Source of the DNA: CAZDDI01 sp964504195
GTDB taxonomy: Bacteria > Chloroflexota > Anaerolineae > B4-G1 > SLSP01
DNA: 18,762 nucleotides
NCBI GenBank assembly: GCA_964504195.1
Contig: CAZDDI010000071.1
Location: 1 to 18,762, forward strand
Reading direction: 5' to 3'
In this document: positions 13,564 through 18,762 of the stretch, piece by piece
Position numbering within the stretch: position 1 is the stretch's first letter
How the letters are laid out: every line of letters starts with the position of its first letter
The notes under the pieces: generated by a model
Seen by the model: the letters and a program-made list of their open reading frames with translations, nothing else
The model's database searches: none
Told to the model about the DNA's origin: nothing
Made by a program: the position numbers and the translations under genes

Positions 13564-14940
13564 ATGCCCAAAACTGAGATCCGCTGGATTTGCCAACAAT
13601 GTGGTTGGAGCTACGCCCGGCAGATGGGGAAATGCCCTAACTGTGGCGAGTGGGATACGCTAGTGGAAACCACCCTGGCTGCCGATACGGAGCCAGGGCA
13701 CGCGAGCGGCGCGCGCTCAACCCGTGCCATCCCGCAACCACTCAGCGAGGTGGATAACGCCGCGCTGGAGCGCATCCCGGTAGCGCTGGGCGAGTTCGCC
13801 CGTGTGCTGGGCGGTGGCCTCGTCCCTGGCTCGGTCGTGCTCATCGGCGGCGAGCCGGGCATCGGCAAATCCACCCTGCTGCTGCAAGTTGCCGCGCTGC
13901 TGAGCGATGCTGCCCAACCCGTCCTCTACGTCTCCGGCGAGGAATCGCCCCGGCAGATTAAAATCCGCGCGCAACGGTTAGGCATCACCGGCGAGACCAT
14001 TCAAATGCTGCCAGAGACCGAAACCGGGCGCATTTTGGCTCAGGCGGAGCAGCTTTCGCCCACGCCGCGCGCCGTGATTATAGATTCAATCCAAACTGCG
14101 TATACCGAAGAGCTCACCTCCGCTGCCGGCAGTGTAAGCCAGGTGCGCGAGGCCACGTCGCGCTTCCAACGCTGGGCCAAGAGCCGGGGCATCCCCGTCT
14201 TCCTGGTGGGGCACGTGACCAAAGAGGGCGCGATTGCCGGGCCGAAGGTGCTGGAGCATATCGTGGATACGGTGCTCTATCTGGAAGGCGACCCCTTTCA
14301 CACCTACCGGCTGTTGCGCAGTGTGAAGAACCGCTTCGGCGCCACCGCCGAGGTGGGCGTGTTCGAGATGCGCGAGGAGGGCCTGGTGGAAGTTGCCAAT
14401 CCGTCCGAAGCATTCCTCGCCGAGCGCATGGTCAACGTGCCCGGCTCGGCCATCGCCATCACGCTCGAAGGGACACGCCCGCTGCTGGTGGAGGTGCAGG
14501 CGTTGGCGAGCCATACCAGCTTCGGCAATCCGCGCCGCACTGTCAACGGGCCGGACTTCAACCGCCTGCTGCTGGTGGTGGCCGTGCTCACCCGGCGCAT
14601 GGGCTTGCGGCTGGGCGATCAAGACATCTTCGCCAACATCGTGGGGGGCCTGCAAATCGAAGAACCGGCTGCTGACCTGGCGCTGGCTGCCGCGCTGGCC
14701 TCGTGCGTGCGTGACCGCCCCGTGAAGGCCGATCTGGCGCTGGTGGGGGAGATCGGGCTATCGGGCGAAGTGCGCTCCGTGGGTCAGCTCGAGACGCGGC
14801 TCAACGAAGCCGCGCGCCTGGGCTTCCGCAAGGTCATCACCCCGCGCCAGGTGCGCCGCCAGAACTTGCGCCTCCCCGCCGGGTTGGAACTCCTCCCTGC
14901 GCGCTCCATCGAAGAAGCGATGGATATGGCCTTGGGTTGA
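13564..14940 (+). CDS. radA: DNA repair ATPase RadA (Sms)
   Basis: RecA-like ATPase that promotes branch migration and processing of recombination intermediates. The 458-aa length is standard. A four-Cys zinc finger (Cys10, Cys13, Cys24, Cys27) opens the protein. Walker A GGEPGIGKS is at 95-103, Walker B AVIIDSIQT at 170-178, and the RadA-specific KNRFG at 255-259. The C-terminal Lon-like domain (about 285-458) includes NGPDFNRLLLVVAVL and ALVGEIGLSGEVR. In RadA this domain is a DNA-binding scaffold rather than an active protease. ATG 13564 is preceded by GGAGGTGA (13552-13559). It is alone behind its own promoter with the SOS-like operator, an unusual arrangement since radA is not a classical LexA target in E. 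coli or B. subtilis. Confidence 0.96.
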   Translation: MPKTEIRWICQQCGWSYARQMGKCPNCGEWDTLVETTLAADTEPGHASGARSTRAIPQPLSEVDNAALERIPVALGEFARVLGGGLVPGSVVLIGGEPGIGKSTLLLQVAALLSDAAQPVLYVSGEESPRQIKIRAQRLGITGETIQMLPETETGRILAQAEQLSPTPRAVIIDSIQTAYTEELTSAAGSVSQVREATSRFQRWAKSRGIPVFLVGHVTKEGAIAGPKVLEHIVDTVLYLEGDPFHTYRLLRSVKNRFGATAEVGVFEMREEGLVEVANPSEAFLAERMVNVPGSAIAITLEGTRPLLVEVQALASHTSFGNPRRTVNGPDFNRLLLVVAVLTRRMGLRLGDQDIFANIVGGLQIEEPAADLALAAALASCVRDRPVKADLALVGEIGLSGEVRSVGQLETRLNEAARLGFRKVITPRQVRRQNLRLPAGLELLPARSIEEAMDMALG

Positions 14941-14941
14941 T

Positions 14942-14984
14942 GGGGGAGAGGGAGCGCTGGGGAAGGGGAGATTGGGTGAGTGGG
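14942..14984 (+). other. G-rich tract immediately after radA (G-quadruplex candidate)
   Basis: Starting 2 bp after the stop codon, runs of 3-5 G follow each other: GGGGG, GGG, GGGG, GGGG, GGG and GGG, with gaps of 2-6 bases. This meets the simple rule for a G-quadruplex on the + strand and transcript. The second half is a GGGTGAGT tandem repeat, the complement of the C-rich repeats inside the GT39 gene. Confidence 0.5.
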
Positions 14985-15025
14985 TGAGTAATAAAGAACC
15001 TGTCTTTTCCACGATGTTCTGCAAG

Positions 15026-15044
15026 TATAAAACTGTGGTATAAC
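15026..15044 (+). promoter_or_regulatory. Possible ftsK promoter (-10 candidates)
   Basis: TATAAA (15026-15031) and TATAAC (15039-15044) are both close to a -10 consensus, but neither has a good -35 partner. They lie in the 236-bp gap upstream of ftsK, a reasonable place for a promoter. Confidence 0.3.
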
Positions 15045-15095
15045 GGGAGCGGGGGATATGGCGATAGTATTTCAATCGCAAAGAGAAACAGAAAG

Positions 15096-15129
15096 CCTCT
15101 GCGCCCTTTGTGAACTCTGCGGTGAAATC
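15096..15129. repeat. CTCTGCG-type dispersed repeat upstream of ftsK
   Basis: CCTCTGCGCCCTTTGTGAAC is followed by CTCTGCGGTGAAAT. Read in complement it matches the CACAGAG-type element at 7285-7338, with the same order of units. A second dispersed copy in this window supports a genome-wide repeat family. Confidence 0.5.
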
Positions 15130-15176
15130 TCCCTGATTTGAATCATGTCGGAAACATACACGGATTAACTGGATTT

Positions 15177-17546
15177 ATGACTAAACGTACCACTCGTAGT
15201 AAAAGCACATCGCGCAGCACTTCCTCGCGGCGCACGACGCGCTCACGGGCCAAGCCCCGCGAGCCGCTCTTTGAGTTGCACCTCACCCGTGACCAGAAGC
15301 TCGACCTAGTGGGATTGTCGCTGGTCTTTACGGCCCTGCTCACCATTCTCAGCCTGCTCTCCAGCGAGCAGGGCCGCTTGCCGGCGATGTGGCTTTCGGC
15401 GCTCAGCCGTTTCTTTGGTTGGGGGATGATTGCCGTACCGGTTTTCATCGGCGGGCTGGGGCTGTGGTTGATTTTGCGGCGCTTCGGCGACCGTATCCCG
15501 CAACCCGCGCCGGAGCAGGTGCTCGGCATCCTCATGGGCTTCGTGGTGACGCTCGCTACTATGCACTTTGTTGCGACTCTGGTCTGGCCGCAGAGCGGCG
15601 CGTATGCTATGGCTGAAGAGGGGCTGGGTGGTGGCTTGCTGGGCGCGTTGCTCTGGGATTTGGGCCAGCGCGGGCTGGGTCGCACCGGATTGGGTATCGC
15701 GCTGGCAATGTTGTGGATTGTGGTATTGAGCTTCACTGCCGGGTTGTCTCCAGTGGAAGCGGTGCAATTGCTGTTCAGTCCCCGCTCCGAGCCGCGCCCT
15801 ACCATTACGAGTCGTAGTCCGGCGCGTGGCACGGCGGAACCGGTAGCGTTGGGGCAGGTGCCTTTACCCTCTCCACCGCCCGCGCCTACCGATACGCCAG
15901 CAGCTAGTCCCCGCTCAGCTAAACGCGGGCGCGCAACCGAGCCGGAAATCAAGATCGCTGGACGCGCCAATCAAAACGGCGATAGCGAGCTGCACATCGC
16001 GCTGCCGGCGACGGCCTCCCAAACCTGGCGGCTGCCCACGCTCACCGACATTTTGGAGCAAGGCTCGGAACAGGACTATAGCGAGAATCTTATCCGCAAG
16101 CAGGCGCGCATCATCGAAGAGACGCTGGCGAGTCTGGGCGCGCCCTCCAAAGTTATGGAAATCAACCAGGGGCCGGTGGTCACGCAGTTTGGCGTCGAGC
16201 CGCTCTTCTTGCCGGCGCGTAATGGGAAAACCACCAAGGTCAAGGTCAGCAAAATCTCCGCGCTGGCTGACGATCTGGCCCTGGCGCTCTCGGCCCAACG
16301 CCTGCGCATCGAGGCGCCGATCCCCGGCAAGGGGCTGGTCGGCATCGAAGTCCCCAACATCGAGCCGTCTGTGGTGGCGCTGCGCGATGTGATGGAGTCC
16401 GAGGGCTTCCACAAGCTCAAAGGGACATTGCGCCTGGGGCTGGGGCAGGATGTCTCCGGGCAGGCGGCCTGCGCCGATATGCGCGCCATGCCGCATTTGC
16501 TCATCGCCGGGACGACCGGTTCGGGTAAATCGGTCTGTGTGAATGGAATTATTGCCGCATTGCTGCTGCAAAACTCACCAGACACACTTCGCTTGCTGAT
16601 GGTAGACCCTAAGCGCGTGGAGCTGACGCAATACGCCGGCATCCCGCACCTGCTGGCCCCCGTCATCGTGGAGGTGGATCGTGTGGTGCCGGCGTTGCGC
16701 TGGGTGATGCGCGAGATGGATAGCCGCTACCGCCGTTTCGCGCAAATCGGCTCGCGCAACATCGAGGACTTCAATCAGCGGGCGCTCAAGGCCCAAGAGG
16801 AGACGCTGCCCTACATCGTTTTGATCGTAGATGAGCTGGCCGACCTGATGCTGCAATCCCCGGAGGAAACCGAGCGGGGGCTGTGTCGCTTGGCGCAGAT
16901 GGCGCGCGCTACCGGCATTCACTTGATTATCGCTACGCAGCGCCCCAGCGTGGACGTGGTGACGGGCTTGATCAAGGCCAACTTCCCCGCACGCATCGCC
17001 TTTGCTGTGGCTTCGTCGGTGGATTCGCGCGTAATTTTGGACACGCCCGGCGCGGAGCGGTTGCTAGGGCGGGGGGATATGCTCTTCATGCCGCCGGATG
17101 CGGGGATGCCGATGCGTTTGCAGGGCGCGTTCGTGTCCGATGATGAACTGAATCGGCTCATCATGCACTGGCGTTTGGCCATTGAACCGAGTGGGCTGAC
17201 CCCGAACGGGATGCTCGCGCCTCAGCCGGAGCCAGGGCTGGTGCAGACGTTGGTGCAACCACCGCTTTTCCCCGAACTTGAGGAACCCGCTGCGGGGCAC
17301 GGTTTCGAGGATGAGCTGTTGCCTACTGCCGTCGAGATCATTCTGGCGGAGAATCGTGGTTCTATTTCTTTGCTTCAGCGGCGGTTGCGGATCGGCTATA
17401 CCCGCGCCGCGCGCCTGGTGGATTTGATGACGGATATGGGCGTGGTCACGGCCAGTACCGAGGCCGGGCAGGCCAAGAGCGTCAACCGCGCGGTGGCCGA
17501 GGCGTTCCTACGCTCGCTCAGTGCGGGCGATGGGGTAGCAGCATGA
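15177..17546 (+). CDS. ftsK: DNA translocase FtsK/SpoIIIE
   Basis: Septal ATP-driven DNA pump that clears and resolves chromosomes at division. From ATG 15177 the protein is 789 aa. It has a basic Ser/Thr/Arg tail (1-30), four membrane helices (about 43-62, 80-100, 115-137 and 170-190), a Pro-rich linker (about 200-255), the alpha domain (from about 298), then the RecA-like motor with Walker A GTTGSGKS (445-452), MVDPKRVELT (475-484) and Walker B IVLIVDE (547-553). The gamma winged-helix domain (about 713-770), which reads KOPS/SRS-type sequences, is present with RRLRIGYTRAARLVD. An in-frame TTG at 15138 gives 13 more residues, but neither start has a clear ribosome site. The linker is short compared with that of E. 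coli. The stop overlaps the next start. Confidence 0.95.
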   Translation: MTKRTTRSKSTSRSTSSRRTTRSRAKPREPLFELHLTRDQKLDLVGLSLVFTALLTILSLLSSEQGRLPAMWLSALSRFFGWGMIAVPVFIGGLGLWLILRRFGDRIPQPAPEQVLGILMGFVVTLATMHFVATLVWPQSGAYAMAEEGLGGGLLGALLWDLGQRGLGRTGLGIALAMLWIVVLSFTAGLSPVEAVQLLFSPRSEPRPTITSRSPARGTAEPVALGQVPLPSPPPAPTDTPAASPRSAKRGRATEPEIKIAGRANQNGDSELHIALPATASQTWRLPTLTDILEQGSEQDYSENLIRKQARIIEETLASLGAPSKVMEINQGPVVTQFGVEPLFLPARNGKTTKVKVSKISALADDLALALSAQRLRIEAPIPGKGLVGIEVPNIEPSVVALRDVMESEGFHKLKGTLRLGLGQDVSGQAACADMRAMPHLLIAGTTGSGKSVCVNGIIAALLLQNSPDTLRLLMVDPKRVELTQYAGIPHLLAPVIVEVDRVVPALRWVMREMDSRYRRFAQIGSRNIEDFNQRALKAQEETLPYIVLIVDELADLMLQSPEETERGLCRLAQMARATGIHLIIATQRPSVDVVTGLIKANFPARIAFAVASSVDSRVILDTPGAERLLGRGDMLFMPPDAGMPMRLQGAFVSDDELNRLIMHWRLAIEPSGLTPNGMLAPQPEPGLVQTLVQPPLFPELEEPAAGHGFEDELLPTAVEIILAENRGSISLLQRRLRIGYTRAARLVDLMTDMGVVTASTEAGQAKSVNRAVAEAFLRSLSAGDGVAA

Positions 17547-18103
17547 TCTACCATCTCTACCGCGATGCCTTCTCGGAAGTCTATCCTTACCGTTACCGGC
17601 TTACGGATCCGTCTGGCGCGCTCAAGTTGTTGGCGACTTGGGATGCCGCTGAGACGTCCCAACCGGAGTGCATCCACTTTTGCCGCTCAAACAATGAGCG
17701 CGTGGGACAACTGCATTGGGAGGATCGTGGGTGGTGGTTGGGTGACCGATACAATCTGTTCGCCGAGACGCGCGAGCATCCGCAGCTGGCCCGTATCGAA
17801 GAGCGGTGGCATCTGGTGGATCGCTTGCGGTTGCAGTTGCCGCGCTATCGCATTCACTTGATGGAGGGCAACCGCTTTGAGGCGCGGGGGCGGCGCTATG
17901 GCCCAGCCTTCTATGAGCTGTTCACGTTGCCCGCTGCGCGGGACGTGGCCGAGGAGTCGGGCGTATGGTTGGGCGAAATCGTCCACCCAGTTTCTGGTCC
18001 GACGTACCAACTGCAAACCGATTCGCCGCTGCTTACGACAGCTCCGCTGCTGCTGATGGCCCTGGTGGTCATTGTGGATTTGTGGGGGCGGCACAAAGAA
18101 TGA
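17543..18103 (+). CDS. Uncharacterised C-terminally membrane-anchored protein coupled to ftsK
   Basis: I do not recognise this 186-aa protein. Residues 1-160 are soluble, rich in Trp, Tyr and Arg, and read as alternating beta strands (for example YRYRLTDPSGALKLLATWD, RVGQLHWEDRGWWLGDRYNL, RIHLMEGNRFEARGRRYG). One hydrophobic helix follows at about 163-180 with a short charged end (WGRHKE), so it is probably tail-anchored. The strand pattern loosely recalls the tubby/LURP-one-like barrel fold, but this is a guess. Its ATG overlaps the ftsK stop (ATGA), which implies translational coupling and perhaps a role in division or at the membrane near FtsK. A strong terminator follows. Confidence 0.7.
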   Translation: MIYHLYRDAFSEVYPYRYRLTDPSGALKLLATWDAAETSQPECIHFCRSNNERVGQLHWEDRGWWLGDRYNLFAETREHPQLARIEERWHLVDRLRLQLPRYRIHLMEGNRFEARGRRYGPAFYELFTLPAARDVAEESGVWLGEIVHPVSGPTYQLQTDSPLLTTAPLLLMALVVIVDLWGRHKE

Positions 18104-18115
18104 GTGATACAGAAT

Positions 18116-18158
18116 ACAAAACGCGGGCGTGCTGTTTGGCAGCGCGCCCGCGTTTTGT
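18116..18158. terminator. Two-way rho-independent terminator between convergent genes
   Basis: A 19-bp stem (18116-18134 with 18140-18158, one G-T wobble) encloses the 5-base loop TTTGG. The G/C core is flanked by AAAA on the left and TTTT on the right, so it works as a terminator for both strands: the ftsK operon on + and the small gene on -. Confidence 0.9.
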
Positions 18159-18169
18159 GTTGGCAAGTA

Positions 18170-18478
18170 TTAGCGTTTCTTGCGTTTGAGTTCCGGCCAG
18201 GTGAGCTTGCGGTCAGGATCGGCTGGTGTCGAAACGACTTTTTCAACAGCTTGAGTAATGGCTGTCGGATCGAAGTCTCCCATTTGCGCGGTCAAAGCTT
18301 CAACTGCCGCTGCTTCTTCGGGGTTGAGCTCGTGCCCCATTTGCGTCTCTAGTTGTGCCATCGCCAGAATCAAAGCTTGTTGGCCTTCATCCAATGCGCG
18401 TCCGCCTTTTTTCTTAAGCCACTCGGCTTTACCGGGGTTAAACAGTGGTTTGGGGTCTTGATCAACATTATCGGCCAT
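18170..18478 (-). CDS. Small acidic/charged protein of unknown function
   Basis: A 102-aa protein that I cannot assign to a family. It has a polar start (MADNVDQDPKPLFNPGKAEW), a probable helical middle (about residues 25-75, with ALILAMAQLETQMG and LNPEEAAAVEALTAQMG) and a basic C-terminus ending KLTWPELKRKKR. There is no signal peptide or membrane segment. On the minus strand, AAGGAG (18490-18485) lies 6 bases before ATG 18478, a textbook ribosome site. That rules against the TTG two codons upstream. The pairing with a strong terminator and a clean ribosome site supports a real gene. Confidence 0.75.
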   Translation of the reverse strand: MADNVDQDPKPLFNPGKAEWLKKKGGRALDEGQQALILAMAQLETQMGHELNPEEAAAVEALTAQMGDFDPTAITQAVEKVVSTPADPDRKLTWPELKRKKR

Positions 18479-18518
18479 GGCCAACTCCTTATATGTCTAG
18501 GTTTGGCGTCCCATTGTA

Positions 18519-18548
18519 AACAGCATTAATCAAACTTAATCTGCTGTT
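18519..18548 (-). promoter_or_regulatory. Imperfect AT-rich dyad upstream of the minus-strand gene
   Basis: AACAGCATTAA (18519-18529) and TTAATCTGCTGTT (18536-18548) are complementary apart from a 2-base insertion. TTGTAA occurs on both outer sides. The location 40-70 bp before the start codon fits an operator or promoter region of the minus-strand gene. No protein can be named for it. Confidence 0.3.
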
Positions 18549-18731
18549 ATTGTAACATAAAACCACACAAAGGTAAAATAACCGTAGGGCTATCTCGCTT
18601 GACCACTTGTTGCAGAAATGTAGCTTAAATTGGCAATCGCGCCAAAGTCGCCCTGTCAAAGCCATCAATAGGCGTGTTGTGAGCATCCTACAGGGTTAGT
18701 TTTGCGGGACTGCCTTTGACGAACGCAGAGG

Positions 18732-18754
18732 CCTTCGACAGGCTCAGGCACCGG
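18732..18754. repeat. CTTCGACAGGCTCAGG-type dispersed repeat
   Basis: The sequence has the form of a very common intergenic repeat fragment (CTTCGACA-GCTCAGG-CACCGG) and continues to the window edge. A diverged relative lies at 10335-10359. The full element is cut off by the window end. Confidence 0.4.
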
Positions 18755-18762
18755 AGAAGCCC

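Larger units (their letters stand above)
18479..18762. other. Upstream region of the small minus-strand gene and window end
   Basis: No convincing gene. It holds the ribosome site of the minus-strand gene (18485-18490), an AT-rich dyad at 18519-18548, and a dispersed repeat near the end (18732-18754). A 65-codon minus-strand frame at 18489-18686 has no protein-like character. Confidence 0.6.

Noticed and set aside
15143..15970. 275-codon minus-strand frame
   Set aside because: Antisense to the ftsK 5' half. GC-rich DNA leaves long open antisense frames.
1..18762. tRNA or rRNA genes, JUMPstart/ops element upstream of the glycan operon
   Set aside because: No cloverleaf-like or rRNA-like segments and no GGCGGTAG-type ops core were recognised by eye.

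Overview
The window reads as a piece of a moderately GC-rich bacterial chromosome, most likely from Chloroflexota (Anaerolineae- or Roseiflexus-like). This is an inference. It rests on a cell-envelope gene set typical of bacteria without a classical outer membrane (a one-chain Wzz/BY-kinase next to a LytR-CpsA-Psr protein), a GT-C membrane protein fused to a two-component-regulator-type propeller, and many degenerate 7-10 bp tandem repeats between and inside genes. No rRNA, tRNA, CRISPR array or transposase was seen.

Layout. Positions 1-473 hold no convincing gene, but carry a palindromic repeat element (182-281) and a hairpin followed by a T-run (418-458). Positions 474-10215 are an exopolysaccharide/cell-surface glycan locus, all on the + strand: a GT4 glycosyltransferase, a polyprenyl-phosphate sugar-1-phosphate transferase that starts the lipid-linked glycan, a second GT4-like transferase, a small GxxExxY protein, a GT39-type membrane glycosyltransferase, a UDP-sugar epimerase, then (behind its own promoter) a Wzz/tyrosine-kinase chain-length regulator and an LCP glycan ligase, closed by a rho-independent terminator. 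No Wzx flippase or Wzy polymerase is visible in the window. Positions 10460-13395 hold a PPK2 polyphosphate-nucleotide phosphotransferase overlapping (ATGA) the GT-C/seven-blade propeller fusion. Positions 13564-18103 are chromosome maintenance: radA behind a promoter carrying an SOS-box-like palindrome, ftsK/spoIIIE, and an overlapping uncharacterised tail-anchored protein. A strong two-way terminator separates these from a small minus-strand gene (18170-18478).

The most striking observations are these. (1) The GxxExxY nuclease-like gene is bracketed by 30-bp imperfect inverted repeats. These repeats supply the last codons of the upstream gene and early codons of the downstream gene, and the gene has clearly lower GC than its neighbours. 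(2) Short tandem repeats of several families sit in frame inside two glycosyltransferase genes and also lie just before ribosome binding sites. (3) A perfect GAAC-N4-GTTC palindrome abuts the -10 box of radA.

No database search was possible. Family names come from motifs read in the translations.
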